Assembly (NCBI RefSeq): GCF_023715105.1
Contig: NZ_JAMBNO010000004.1
Location: forward strand, 124,001 to 188,000
Source: Hydrogenophaga intermedia
Lineage (GTDB): Bacteria > Pseudomonadota > Gammaproteobacteria > Burkholderiales > Burkholderiaceae_C
Direction of reading: 5' to 3'
DNA: 64,000 nucleotides
Shown: positions 51,812-60,228 of the stretch, piece after piece
Position numbering within the stretch: the stretch's first letter is position 1
How the letters are laid out: each line of letters starts with the position of its first letter
The notes under the pieces: generated by a model
What the model was told of the DNA's origin: nothing
The model's input: the letters and a program-made list of their open reading frames with translations, nothing else
Databases searched by the model: none
Translations under genes and position numbers: made by a program

Positions 51812-53011
51812 ATGCCCCCCTCTCCCGCTTCAGCGCCGCCACGCGGCTGGCGCGCTTTTGCGCAGCGCCTGCTCGCTGAACTCGCGCTCTCGCTGCGCGC
51901 GCTGTGGCCCGCCGCCTTGAGCATCGATGCGCGAGAAAAATGGCGCGCCTGCATCGGTGCGGGTCTGGGCATCCTTGTGGCAGCGCTGGGTGCGGCGGCG
52001 TTCGCGCCCGCAGGCGTGGGTGGTGCGCCGAACGCGCTGGCTGCCGCGCTGGTGGCACCGCTGGGTGCCAGTGCGGTGCTCGTTTTCGCAGTGCCCGCGA
52101 GCCCATTGGCGCAACCCTGGTCGGTGCTGGCCGGCAACAACTTGTCGGCGCTGGTGGGCGTGGCCTGCGCAACCTGGGTGCCGCAACCCGCGTTGGCCGC
52201 GGCACTGGCGGTGGCGTTGGCCATCGCGCTCATGATGGCGCTGCGCTGCCTGCACCCACCCGGCGGCGCGTCGGCCCTGCTGATGGTGCTCACCGGCAGC
52301 CACGATGTGGCTGTGGCGCTGCCGCCGATCGTGCTCGACTCGGCACTCATCGTGCTCGCGGGCCTGGTTTACAACAACCTCACGCGCCGGCGCTGGCCGC
52401 ATGTGCATCACACGGCGGCGGTGGAGCCCGGCGGTGCGCGCTTCACGCGTGGCGATCTCGACGCGGCGCTGGCGCACTACAACCAGGTGCTCGACATCAG
52501 CCGCGAAGACCTGCAGGACCTGCTGCAGCACGCCGAAGCGGCGGCCTACCGTCGCACCATGGGCGAGTTGCGTTGCGCCGATGTGATGACTCCCGACCCG
52601 GTGGTGGCGCGCGCCGACATGCCACTGCGCCAGGCCTGGGCGCTGATGCGCAAGCACCGCGTGAAAGCGCTGCCGGTGGTGGACCAGCAGCAGCACCTGC
52701 TGGGCATCGTGACGGTGGCCGACTTCATGCGCCAGGTGGACATGGACGTGCACGAGGGCGTGAGCTACCGGCTGCGAGCCCTGTTGCGCCACGCGCGCTC
52801 ACGCACGCCGATGGCGGTGCACACGGTGGGCGAAATCATGACGCGTCAGGTGCGCGTGGCCAGCAACGATCGACTGCTGATCGACCTCGTGCCGGTGTTC
52901 TCCGACGGCGGGCACCGGCACATCCCGATCATCGACACGCAGCGCCGCCTGGTGGGCATCGTCACGCAATCGGACCTGATCAAGGCGATGTACGCCGCGG
53001 TGCGGGCATGA
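51812..53011 (+). CDS. HPP family membrane protein with two CBS domains
   Basis: 399-residue protein. An N-terminal HPP transmembrane domain (four helices, about 45-190) contains the naming motif LHPPGGASALL (about 148-158). Two CBS domains occupy about 255-320 and 335-395 (MTPDPVVARADMPL, GIVTVADFMRQ; MTRQVRVASNDRL, GIVTQSDLIKAM). The HPP domain has been linked to nitrite or anion transport in some lineages. The CBS pair probably senses adenosyl nucleotides. ATG 51812 is the first codon consistent with the family start. The gene is divergent from adhC and does not form an obvious operon. Confidence 0.88.
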   Translation: MPPSPASAPPRGWRAFAQRLLAELALSLRALWPAALSIDAREKWRACIGAGLGILVAALGAAAFAPAGVGGAPNALAAALVAPLGASAVLVFAVPASPLAQPWSVLAGNNLSALVGVACATWVPQPALAAALAVALAIALMMALRCLHPPGGASALLMVLTGSHDVAVALPPIVLDSALIVLAGLVYNNLTRRRWPHVHHTAAVEPGGARFTRGDLDAALAHYNQVLDISREDLQDLLQHAEAAAYRRTMGELRCADVMTPDPVVARADMPLRQAWALMRKHRVKALPVVDQQQHLLGIVTVADFMRQVDMDVHEGVSYRLRALLRHARSRTPMAVHTVGEIMTRQVRVASNDRLLIDLVPVFSDGGHRHIPIIDTQRRLVGIVTQSDLIKAMYAAVRA

Positions 53012-53048
53012 CACCGCCCCACGGCTTGCGGTCGCTGCAAACGCTCGC

Positions 53049-53663
53049 TCAGGCTTCCACCGGCTCCAGCAGCGCGTCGATTTGCGCCTCGGCCGCTTGC
53101 AGGCCCTTGGCGCGCGGCTCATCGCCCATGGCCAGGCCTTCGGCGTGCACGAACCGCACGTCCGTCATGCCCAGGAAGCCGAGGAAGTTGCGCACGAACG
53201 GGGTCTGCGTGTCGTGCGGCAGGCCCTGGTACAGGCCACCGCGCGCGGCGAACACGATCACCTGCTTGCCCTTGACCAGGCCTTCGGGGCCGCTGGCGGT
53301 GTAGCGGAAGGTGACGCCGGCGCGCGCCACGTGGTCGAAGTACGCCTTGAGCGTGGACGGGACGCCGAAGTTGTAGAGCGGCAGGCCCAGTGCCACGACA
53401 TCGGCGCCCTGCAGCTCGGTGATCAGCTCGTCGGACTGTGCGACCAGCACCTGTTGCTCGGGCGTGCGGCGCTCGGCCGGGGTGGAATACGCGCCCACGC
53501 GCGCCAGGTCCAGGTGCGGCAGCGGGTTCTCGGCAAGGTCGCGCACGATGACGCGGCCTTCGGGGTGCGCGTTCTGCCAGGCAGCGGCGTAACGGTCGGC
53601 CAGGCGGTTGGACTGGCCGTCGCCGAGCAGGATGCTGGAGCGGATGAGAAGCAGGGTTTTCAT
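53049..53663 (-). CDS. azoR: FMN-dependent NADH-azoreductase
   Basis: 204-residue flavodoxin-fold quinone/azo reductase using FMN and NADH. It opens with the usual strand LLLIRSSIL; the FMN-binding region is PLYNFGVPSTLKAYFD (about 96-111). GPEGLVKGK and ARGGLY (about 127-143) complete the family pattern. Members reduce quinones, nitroaromatics and azo dyes and protect against thiol-reactive stress. It is divergent from a LysR gene with a 107-base intergenic region, the usual arrangement for LysR-activated azoR. Confidence 0.92.
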   Translation of the reverse strand: MKTLLLIRSSILLGDGQSNRLADRYAAAWQNAHPEGRVIVRDLAENPLPHLDLARVGAYSTPAERRTPEQQVLVAQSDELITELQGADVVALGLPLYNFGVPSTLKAYFDHVARAGVTFRYTASGPEGLVKGKQVIVFAARGGLYQGLPHDTQTPFVRNFLGFLGMTDVRFVHAEGLAMGDEPRAKGLQAAEAQIDALLEPVEA

Positions 53664-53700
53664 GGCGGGGTTCCGTGTGGAGGGGATGCGCCATTGAAAC

Positions 53701-53758
53701 ATCGGATGAATGGATGAAAAAGCGCAAAATCCTGCTCAAAACCATTCAATCATTCGAT
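53701..53758. promoter_or_regulatory. paired inverted sites between azoR and lysR-type genes
   Basis: ATCGGATGAATGGAT (53701-53715) and ATTCAATCATTCGAT (53744-53758) match as reverse complements at 12 of 15 positions, with centres 43 bases apart, in an AT-rich stretch. They are candidate recognition and activation sites for the divergent LysR protein. Confidence 0.45.
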
Positions 53759-53770
53759 CAAACAACCCCC

Positions 53771-54661
53771 ATGGCCCACCCACGCGTCACGCTCGATCAA
53801 TGGAACGCCCTGGTGGCGGTGGTGGACGCCGGCAGCTACGCGAAGGCGGCCGAACTGCTGCACCGCAGCCAATCCTCCGTCACCTACGCGGTGCAGCAGA
53901 TCCAGTCGCAACTGGGGGTGCAGGTCTTCACGCTCGAGGGGCGCAAGGCCCGGCTCACGCCGACCGGCGAGCAGCTCTATCGGCGCGCGCGCTACCTGGT
54001 GGCCGAGGCCGCCGCGCTTGAGGTGGCCGGCGCCTGCCTCTCGCTCGGCTGGGAGGCCGAGCTGAGGCTGGCGGTGGAGGTGATCTACCCCAACCGGCGC
54101 CTGTTCGATTGCCTGGAGCGCTTCGGCCAGAGCGCGGAGCACACGCGCGTGGAGGTGGTGGAGGCGGTGCTGGGCCACCGCAGCACGCTGCTGGAGGAAG
54201 GCGCGGTGGATCTGGCCATCTTCGGCACGGTGCCCACGGGCTACGAGGGCCAGCACCTGATGCGCGTGCGCTTCGTGCTGGTGGCGCACCCCGACCACCC
54301 GCTGCACCACCTGGGGCGCGCCATCACACTGCGCGACCTGCGCCAGCACCGCCACCTGGTGGTGCGCGAAACCAGCCCGCAGCGCGCCCACGAGCCGGCG
54401 GTGCAGACGCCGCGACGCTGGACGGTGAGCCACATGTCGACCTCCATTGAGGCCGCGCGGGGTGGTCACGGCTTCGCGTGGTTGCCCGAAGAGCTCATCC
54501 GACGCGACCTGGACGCCGGCACCCTGGCGCCGCTGCCCATGCGCCGCGGTGGCGAGCGCTTCACCGACCTCTACCTCGTCTTCCGCGACCGGGAGGCCGC
54601 GGGCCCCGCGGCGCAACGGCTCGCCGACATCCTGATCGCCGACGCGCGCGGCACGGCCTGA
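53771..54661 (+). CDS. LysR family transcriptional regulator
   Basis: 296-residue regulator. The winged HTH covers about 5-65 (DQWNALVAVVDAGSYAKAAELL, HRSQSSVTYAVQQIQ, then FTLEGRKARLTPTG). The co-inducer-binding domain begins near 90 and carries the usual RFVLVAHPDHPL strand. Divergent from the azoreductase gene, which is its probable target. ATG 53771 is preferred over an upstream frame that would cross the inverted sites. It ends seven bases before the convergent AhpD-like gene. Confidence 0.92.
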   Translation: MAHPRVTLDQWNALVAVVDAGSYAKAAELLHRSQSSVTYAVQQIQSQLGVQVFTLEGRKARLTPTGEQLYRRARYLVAEAAALEVAGACLSLGWEAELRLAVEVIYPNRRLFDCLERFGQSAEHTRVEVVEAVLGHRSTLLEEGAVDLAIFGTVPTGYEGQHLMRVRFVLVAHPDHPLHHLGRAITLRDLRQHRHLVVRETSPQRAHEPAVQTPRRWTVSHMSTSIEAARGGHGFAWLPEELIRRDLDAGTLAPLPMRRGGERFTDLYLVFRDREAAGPAAQRLADILIADARGTA

Positions 54662-54668
54662 ACGCGGC

Positions 54669-55127
54669 TCAGACCAGGGGCTTGTCCGGCACCGGCGCGT
54701 GCATGCCCACGCACAGCCGGTTCCAGGTGTTGATCTGCGCGACGGTCCAGGTGAGCTCGACGGCCTCCTGTTCGCTGAAGTGCTCGCGCAGGGTCTCGTA
54801 CGCGGCGTCGTGGCCGGCGTGGCCATCCGGCAGGCGTGTCAGCAGCTCGGCCCAGGCCAGCGCGGCGCGCTCGCGTTCGCTGTAGAGGACCGTTTCGCGC
54901 CAGGTGCACAGGCTGTTCAACCGCTGCCAGCCCTCCCCCAGGTGGCGCAGCTCGCGCGCGTGCATGTCGACGCAGAAGGCGCAGCCATTGATCTGCGACA
55001 CGCGCAGATCCACCAGCGACATCAGCACCTGGCCGAGCGTGGAGCGTGCGTAGGTGGTCTTGACGGCGGCCATGGCCTGGTAGGTCCTGGGCGCGATCTC
55101 GGTCCAGGGAAGTCGGGGAGCGTTCAC
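54669..55127 (-). CDS. carboxymuconolactone decarboxylase / AhpD-like protein (ECF41 partner)
   Basis: 152-residue AhpD-fold protein with the redox motif Cys49-x2-Cys52-x3-His56 (GCAFCVDMHA), preceded by the LVDLRVSQING helix. Such proteins act as alkylhydroperoxidase-like thiol redox enzymes. The family is the standard genetic partner of ECF41 sigma factors, and here it lies 45 bases downstream of one on the same strand. The GTG start at 55127 (VNAPRLPWTEIAP) fits family length and has an AAAGG site seven bases upstream; a GTG at 55169 is the longer alternative. Its substrate is not known. Confidence 0.88.
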   Translation of the reverse strand: MNAPRLPWTEIAPRTYQAMAAVKTTYARSTLGQVLMSLVDLRVSQINGCAFCVDMHARELRHLGEGWQRLNSLCTWRETVLYSERERAALAWAELLTRLPDGHAGHDAAYETLREHFSEQEAVELTWTVAQINTWNRLCVGMHAPVPDKPLV

Positions 55128-55172
55128 GGAAATGCCTTTCACGAAGAGAAGGTGAAGAAGAGCCTTCACCCC

Positions 55173-56123
55173 TCAAGACGTGGAAGCCCCGGGCTTTGTG
55201 ACGTCGTACTGCGTGACCGAAGGATCGAGCAGCGCGCGGCCGCGCGCCTCGGCGATGCGGCGCAGCTTGTCGGGGTTGCGCTGCACGTGCAGGCCGCGGA
55301 TGCGTCCGTCATCGATCTGCAGGGACTGCGCCGACTCGAGCGCGCCGTCGATGAAACGCAGCAGCCCCCACTCGCCATTGATCGCGGCCAGCTCGTACTG
55401 CACGCGGCCCGCGAAGCGCAGGCTCACGGCCAGGTAGAGCTGGGCGATGCGAGGCCCACCGAGCAGCGGGACCCCGAAGCTGGGCACCTTGCCGCCACCG
55501 TCGCTGATGAGCTGCGCATCCTCGGCCAGCGCCGCCTTCAGGCCGGCCATGTCACCACGCGCGGCCGCGCCGGCGAACGCGCGCAGCAGGCGCTGCTGTT
55601 CCTGCGGGGTCACCACGTGGCGCGAGCGCCCGCTGTCGATCAGCGTGCGCGCGCGGTGCACCAGCTGGCGGCAGGCCGCTTCGCTCTTGCCCAGTGCCGC
55701 CGCCACCTCGCCGTAGTCGGCGTCGAAGATGTCGCGCAGCAGGAAGGCCGCGCGCGCTTCGGGCGCCAGGCGTTCGAGCACCGCGAGGAAGGCCACCGAC
55801 AACTGGTCGGCGCGCTCCAGCATCTGCTCGGGCGTTTGCGGCGCGTCGGCCTCGGTGAGGATGGGCTCGGGCAGCCAGGTGCCCACGTAGTCTTCGCGCC
55901 GCGTCTTGGCCGTGCGCAGGCGATCAATGGCCAGCCGTGTGGTGACCGAGACGAGCCAGGCCTCGGCGTTCGTCACCGCGGTGGTGTCGGCTTCGTGCCA
56001 GCGCAGCCAAGCGTCCTGCACCACCTCGTCGGCGTCTGCGGCGCTGCCGAGCATGCGATAGGCGATGCCACGCAGCCGCGGGCGAAGCCGCAAGAAAGGG
56101 TCCGGTGCGGGGTCGTGGTTCAT
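55173..56123 (-). CDS. ECF41-type RNA polymerase sigma factor with SnoaL-like C-terminal domain
   Basis: 316-residue sigma factor. Region sigma2 (about 12-75) has LRGIAYRMLGSAADADEVVQDAWL, and sigma4 covers about 108-162 (DYGEVAAALGKSEAACRQLVHRA). The ECF41 marks are present in order: WLPEP (83-87) in the linker, DGGGK (208-212) and NPDKL (283-287) in the C-terminal SnoaL-like extension, which in this group both activates and restrains the sigma factor in place of an anti-sigma protein. It is followed by the AhpD-like partner. A promoter of the ECF41 type lies at its own start, so it should be autoregulated. Confidence 0.92.
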   Translation of the reverse strand: MNHDPAPDPFLRLRPRLRGIAYRMLGSAADADEVVQDAWLRWHEADTTAVTNAEAWLVSVTTRLAIDRLRTAKTRREDYVGTWLPEPILTEADAPQTPEQMLERADQLSVAFLAVLERLAPEARAAFLLRDIFDADYGEVAAALGKSEAACRQLVHRARTLIDSGRSRHVVTPQEQQRLLRAFAGAAARGDMAGLKAALAEDAQLISDGGGKVPSFGVPLLGGPRIAQLYLAVSLRFAGRVQYELAAINGEWGLLRFIDGALESAQSLQIDDGRIRGLHVQRNPDKLRRIAEARGRALLDPSVTQYDVTKPGASTS

Positions 56124-56132
56124 GCGCGTGTA

Positions 56133-56159
56133 GACGCAGGGCGCGCACCGATTGTGACG
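56133..56159 (-). promoter_or_regulatory. ECF41-type promoter upstream of the sigma gene
   Basis: On the minus strand CGTCACA (56159-56153), a 16-base spacer and CGTC (56136-56133) match the ECF41 pattern TGTCACA-N16-CGTC with one mismatch and exact spacing. The expected transcription start near 56127 is only a few bases before the ATG at 56123, so the message would be nearly leaderless. Confidence 0.65.
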
Positions 56160-56172
56160 CGCGGGCGACCAA

Positions 56173-56247
56173 CGGCTTGCCCGATGCAACGAATCGCTTG
56201 CCCGATGCAACGAATCGCTTGCCCGATGCTGCAAACGGCTTGCGCAC
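56173..56247 (+). repeat. 21-bp-period direct repeats, candidate AraC operator
   Basis: Three units of 20-22 bases and a partial fourth: CGGCTTGCCCGATG... at 56173-56194, then 56195-56215, 56216-56235, and CGGCTTGCGCAC at 56236-56247. The core GCCCGATGCAACGAAT is exact in the first two. They lie 75-149 bases upstream of the araC-type gene and 50-124 upstream of the sigma gene. A related copy is at 60072-60107. Confidence 0.65.
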
Positions 56248-56321
56248 ATGACCCCTCGATGCCGTCGCCCTTGCGGCTTGGACGATCATCCCGTCGTTCA
56301 CGATACCGAGTGGAGAGCCCC

Positions 56322-57248
56322 TTGCCCACGCCCACCGACGCCCTGCAGGCCATCAACGACGTCATTGCCCGATCCACCGAGACCGATGGCTTGACGCCGA
56401 CCGCGATCGACCACCTGTTTTTCTCGCGGCAGAGTTCGCCCTCGCTGCCGCTGCACAGCGCCCAGTGGCCGTGCTTCGCGCTGGTCACGCAAGGCAGCAA
56501 GCGCCTCACGCTGGGTGAGGAGGTCTACCACTACGGCGCGGGCGACTGCCTGCTCGTGACGCTGGACCTGCCGGTGGTCTCGTGCATCGTCGAGGCCACA
56601 CCCGAGCGGCCCAAGCTGGCGCTGGGCATGGCGATCGACAGCGCACGCCTGCAGGAGGTGCTCTCGCGCGTGAGCCTGCCGCCCGAGGCGCTGCGCAGCG
56701 ACAACCCGCGCGGCGTGGCCGTGCACCGTGCGCCGGCCGAATTGCTGGACGCGATGTTGCGTCTGGTGCGGCTGCTCGAACGCCCGCAGGACATCGCGGC
56801 CATGGCGCCGCTGATCGAACAGGAGATCCTCTACCGGCTGCTCACCGGGCCGCATGGCCCCGCGCTGCTGCGCATGGCCACCGCCAACAGCCCGGCCAAC
56901 AAGATCGCGCGCGCCATCGCCTGGCTGCGCCAGCACTACGCGCAGCCGCTGCGCGTGGACGCGCTGGCACAGCACGTGGGCATGAGCACGTCCTCGCTGC
57001 ACCACCACTTCCAGCAGGTGACGGCCATGTCGCCGCTGCAGTACCAGAAGCGGCTGCGCCTGCAGGAGGCGCGCCGCCTGATGCTGGCCGAGGCGCTGGA
57101 CGTGGGCAGTGCCGCCTACCGCGTGGGCTACCAGAGCCCGTCGCAGTTCAGCCGGGAGTACAGCCGCCAGTTCGGCCTCTCGCCGCTGCGCGACGTGGAG
57201 GCCGCACGCGGCCGCGCCGAGGGCTACGTGCCCCTGACGACGGCCTGA
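56322..57248 (+). CDS. AraC family transcriptional regulator (AraC_N type)
   Basis: 308-residue regulator. The N-terminal cupin-like AraC_N domain (about 20-180, with FALVTQGSKRLTLGEEVYHYGAG) is that of the YqhC group, known for aldehyde-responsive control in E. coli. The C-terminal double HTH covers about 205-295 (LRVDALAQHVGMSTSSLHHHFQ, VGYQSPSQFSREYSRQFG). Start TTG 56322 has a GGAG site six bases upstream; GTG 56310 and ATG 56259 are alternatives, the last coming close to the repeats. It is convergent with the iorAB-type genes. The shared repeat suggests it controls them. Confidence 0.9.
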   Translation: MPTPTDALQAINDVIARSTETDGLTPTAIDHLFFSRQSSPSLPLHSAQWPCFALVTQGSKRLTLGEEVYHYGAGDCLLVTLDLPVVSCIVEATPERPKLALGMAIDSARLQEVLSRVSLPPEALRSDNPRGVAVHRAPAELLDAMLRLVRLLERPQDIAAMAPLIEQEILYRLLTGPHGPALLRMATANSPANKIARAIAWLRQHYAQPLRVDALAQHVGMSTSSLHHHFQQVTAMSPLQYQKRLRLQEARRLMLAEALDVGSAAYRVGYQSPSQFSREYSRQFGLSPLRDVEAARGRAEGYVPLTTA

Positions 57249-57252
57249 AGCC

Positions 57253-59484
57253 TCACGCCAGCTTGAACGGCAGGTCGCGCAAGGGCTTGCCGGTCAGATG
57301 CGCGATCGCGTTCGCGAACGCGGGCGCCAGTGGCGGCAGGCCGGGCTCGCCCATGCCCTTGGGCGGGTCGGCACTGGGCACGGTGTGCACCGCGAACTGC
57401 GGCATCTCGGTGATGCGCGCCACGCGGTAGTCGCCGAAGTTGCTTTGTTCGACCACGCCGTCCTTGAACGTGATGGCGGCGCCCGGCAGGCACATGCCCA
57501 GCCCCATGAGGGCCGCGCCCTGCACCTGCGCCTCCACCGTGCGCGGGTTGATCACCAGGTTGCAGTGCACGCCCGCCGTCACGTTGTGCAACACGGGCTC
57601 GCCGTCCTTCACCGAGGCCTCGACCACGTAGGCCACCACGGATTCGAAGCTCTCGTGCACCGCCACACCCCAGGCGCGGCCTGCGGGCAGCGTGCGCTTG
57701 CCATAACCGCTCTTGTCCACCGCGAGCTGCAGCGCCGCGGTGTGGCGCGGGTGCTTGTCACCGAACATGGCCAGCCGGTAGGCCACCGGGTCCTGCTTCG
57801 TCTCTCGCGCAATCTGGTCGATCAGGGTCTCCATCACGAAGGCGGTGTGGGTGGAGCCCACGCTGCGCCACCACAGCACCGGCACGTTCACCTTGGGGTG
57901 ATGCACCGTGAGTCGCATCGGCACCGCATAGGGTTCGCGCATGCCTTCCACGGCGGTCGCGTCCACGCCGTTTTTCACCATCATGGACTCGAACGGGCTG
58001 CCGGCCACGATGGACTGGCCCACGATGACATGGTCCCAGGCCAGCACGCGACCACGTTCGTCAAAGCCGACTTGCGCGCGGTGAACGTGCATCGGGCGGT
58101 AGTAGCCGCCCTTGATGTCGTCCTCGCGGCTCCAGACGGTACGCACAGGCGCTTTCAGGCCGGCGGCCTGCGCCGCACGGGCGATGCCGCAGGCCTCGAC
58201 CACGTAGTCGCTGGTGGGAATCGCGCGTCGGCCGAAACCGCCACCGGCCGATTGCACGTTCACCCGCACCTGCTCGGGCTTCAAGCCCAGCGTGCGGGCG
58301 GCGGCCATGCCGTCCAGCCCTGCCATCTGCGAGCCCACCCACAGCGTGGTGCCCTGCTCGCCGAGCTCGACCGTGCAGTTGAGCGGCTCCATCGGCGCGT
58401 GCGCCAGGTAGGGGAAGGTGAACTCGGCCTCGATGCGTTTCGGGGCCGATGCCAGCGGCGCCATATCAGCGTCGAAGTGCCTTGCGCCGGGTTGGCGCGC
58501 GAGCTCGCGGTATTGCGCGAGCAGGCGTTCGCTGTCGACCTTCTCCACCGCGTCGGTGGCCCATTCGAGCTTGAGCGCATCGCGCGCGGTTTTCGCGGGC
58601 CAGTAGCCATCGGCCACCACGGCCACGCCCTCGGCGCCGCGGTCCAGCGGCACGCGCAACACGGCTTTCACACCCTTGACCGCGCGGGCGGCCGTATCGT
58701 CCACGCTGCGCAGCTTCGCGCCGAACACCGGCGGACGGGCCACCACCGCGGTCAGCTGACCCGGGCGGCGCACATCGATGCCGAAGTCGTGCCGCCCGCT
58801 GCTCTTGGCGCGCGCATCCAGCCGCGTGGTGGGCTTGCCGATCAGTTTGAACTGCTTCGGGTCCTTGAGCACCACCGCCTCGGGCACGGGCAGCTTCATC
58901 GCATCGTCGGCCAGCTCACCGTAACCCAGCCTGCGCCCGCCCGGGCCGATCACGTGGCCGGTCTCGGTGCGCAGGCGCGCAGCATCCACCTGCCAGCGCG
59001 CCGCCGCGGCCGACACCAGCATGGCGCGGGCGCGCGCACCCAGCTCGCGGTACTGCGTGTAGCTGTGCTTGATGGAGTTGGAGCCACCCGTGAGGTGCAT
59101 GCCGAACATGGGGTCGGCGTAGGCCATGTCGTTGGTGCCGAGCTGGCTGCGCACCCGGGCCCAGTCGGCGTCGAGCTCCTCGGCCAGGATCAGCGGCAGC
59201 GCGGTCTGCACGCCCTGGCCGAATTCGAGCCGGTTGACGGTGACCGTCACGGTGCCGTCGCGCGCAATGGCAACGAAGGCCGCCGGCTGCTGTTGTGGCT
59301 TCAGTCCGGGAGGCGCGGTGCCCTGTGCATGCACGTCCAGGGGCGCCACGCCGAGCGCAAAGCCGCCGGCCACGGTCAGTTTGAGGAAGTCGCGCCGCGG
59401 CAAGGCGGCGACGTCGGTGTGTTCCCGCGCCAGCATCAGCTGCAGGGCGCGGGGCATGTCGGCAGGGACGGTGGGAAGCAGCAT
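57253..59484 (-). CDS. iorB: molybdopterin-binding subunit of an isoquinoline 1-oxidoreductase/aldehyde dehydrogenase-type enzyme
   Basis: 743-residue large subunit of the xanthine oxidase family in its two-subunit, exported form. A twin-arginine signal ([18 protein letters not shown], about 28-45) leads to the periplasm. Cofactor-binding stretches include [28 protein letters not shown] and the catalytic glutamate in [11 protein letters not shown] near the C-terminus. The enzyme hydroxylates an N-heterocycle or oxidises an aldehyde with water as oxygen donor. It follows its iron-sulfur subunit by 16 bases. A cytochrome c subunit and maturation protein, usual for this group, are not in the window. 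Confidence 0.88.
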   Translation of the reverse strand: MLLPTVPADMPRALQLMLAREHTDVAALPRRDFLKLTVAGGFALGVAPLDVHAQGTAPPGLKPQQQPAAFVAIARDGTVTVTVNRLEFGQGVQTALPLILAEELDADWARVRSQLGTNDMAYADPMFGMHLTGGSNSIKHSYTQYRELGARARAMLVSAAAARWQVDAARLRTETGHVIGPGGRRLGYGELADDAMKLPVPEAVVLKDPKQFKLIGKPTTRLDARAKSSGRHDFGIDVRRPGQLTAVVARPPVFGAKLRSVDDTAARAVKGVKAVLRVPLDRGAEGVAVVADGYWPAKTARDALKLEWATDAVEKVDSERLLAQYRELARQPGARHFDADMAPLASAPKRIEAEFTFPYLAHAPMEPLNCTVELGEQGTTLWVGSQMAGLDGMAAARTLGLKPEQVRVNVQSAGGGFGRRAIPTSDYVVEACGIARAAQAAGLKAPVRTVWSREDDIKGGYYRPMHVHRAQVGFDERGRVLAWDHVIVGQSIVAGSPFESMMVKNGVDATAVEGMREPYAVPMRLTVHHPKVNVPVLWWRSVGSTHTAFVMETLIDQIARETKQDPVAYRLAMFGDKHPRHTAALQLAVDKSGYGKRTLPAGRAWGVAVHESFESVVAYVVEASVKDGEPVLHNVTAGVHCNLVINPRTVEAQVQGAALMGLGMCLPGAAITFKDGVVEQSNFGDYRVARITEMPQFAVHTVPSADPPKGMGEPGLPPLAPAFANAIAHLTGKPLRDLPFKLA

Positions 59485-59500
59485 GGTCGGTCTCCGTCGC

Positions 59501-59974
59501 TCAGACGATGGCGCGCGCGGCGTCGGCCACGGCGGCGCGGATGCGCTGGTAGGTGCCGCAGCGGCACACGTTGCCGGCCATGGCGACATCGATCTCGTCG
59601 GCTGTGGGCCGCTTGCCCTTGGGCAGCGACTTCAGAAAGGCGGTGGCACTCATGATCTGGCCGCTCTGGCAGTAGCCGCACTGCGCGACGTCGTGTTTCA
59701 CCCAGGCCTCGCTCACCGCGCGGCCCACCGGATCGCTGCCTGCGGTCACAGCCTCGATGGTGGTGATGCGTCGGCCCTCGACGCTGCTCACCGGCGTGAC
59801 GCAGGCGCGCGTGGCCTGTCCATCGACGTGCACGGTGCAGGCGCCGCACAAGGCAGCGCCGCAGCCGAACTTGGTGCCGGAGAGACCCAGCGTGTCACGC
59901 AGGGCCCAGAGCACGGGGGTGCCGGGGTCCACGTCGAGCGTGTGGTCGCGGCCGTTGACGTTCAGGCGGGTCAT
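59501..59974 (-). CDS. iorA: [2Fe-2S] subunit of the isoquinoline 1-oxidoreductase-type enzyme
   Basis: 157-residue small subunit. An N-terminal plant-ferredoxin-like [2Fe-2S] domain has the set [16 protein letters not shown] plus a fourth Cys in RACVTPV. A C-terminal helical [2Fe-2S] domain has QCGYCQSGQ and CRCGTY. It passes electrons from the molybdenum centre to an acceptor. It has no export signal and travels with the Tat-bearing large subunit. First gene of the leftward pair, divergent from the TRAP binding-protein gene. A regulatory repeat lies 98-133 bases upstream. Confidence 0.92.
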   Translation of the reverse strand: MTRLNVNGRDHTLDVDPGTPVLWALRDTLGLSGTKFGCGAALCGACTVHVDGQATRACVTPVSSVEGRRITTIEAVTAGSDPVGRAVSEAWVKHDVAQCGYCQSGQIMSATAFLKSLPKGKRPTADEIDVAMAGNVCRCGTYQRIRAAVADAARAIV

Positions 59975-60071
59975 GGGTTCTCCCGATGGGCTTGGGTTGG
60001 CAAAGCACGATCCGAAGGCACGAGGCCATCGACGCTGCGCGAGTGTTCCGCGACGCCGTGGGCCAGCGTTA

Positions 60072-60107
60072 GCCCGATCCTGCGAATGCCTTGCACGATC
60101 CTGCAAG
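60072..60107. promoter_or_regulatory. second copy of the AraC-type repeat, upstream of iorAB
   Basis: The forward-strand stretch GCCCGATCCTGCGAAT...CTGCAAG aligns with 56200-56238 at 30 of 39 positions and keeps the 21-base period (CGATCCTGC at two places). It lies 98-133 bases upstream of the iorA start, a usual place for an AraC activator site. Confidence 0.6.
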
Positions 60108-60147
60108 CAGCGCCGCGGCCGGACGCGCGCAAAGGCGCGCCGTGGAT

Positions 60148-60167
60148 AGATGGCATACTTACCATCT
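60148..60167. promoter_or_regulatory. inverted repeat AGATGG-N8-CCATCT in the TRAP-gene leader
   Basis: Six-base exact arms around CATACTTA, at 60148-60153 and 60162-60167. It is AT-rich compared with its surroundings and could overlap the promoter of the TRAP binding-protein gene as an operator. Confidence 0.4.
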
Positions 60168-60173
60168 CTGTCG

Positions 60174-60195
60174 GGGGCGCGTTCGCACGCGCCCC
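60174..60195 (+). promoter_or_regulatory. GC-rich hairpin in the 5' leader of the TRAP binding-protein gene
   Basis: GGGGCGCG (60174-60181), a six-base TTCGCA loop, and CGCGCCCC (60188-60195) form a perfect eight-base stem followed by TTTGT. It lies 33 bases before the ATG at 60229. It is a possible attenuator or mRNA-stability element. Confidence 0.4.
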
Positions 60196-60228
60196 TTTGT
60201 CCTTGAACAACCCTGGAGACTTCCCGAC

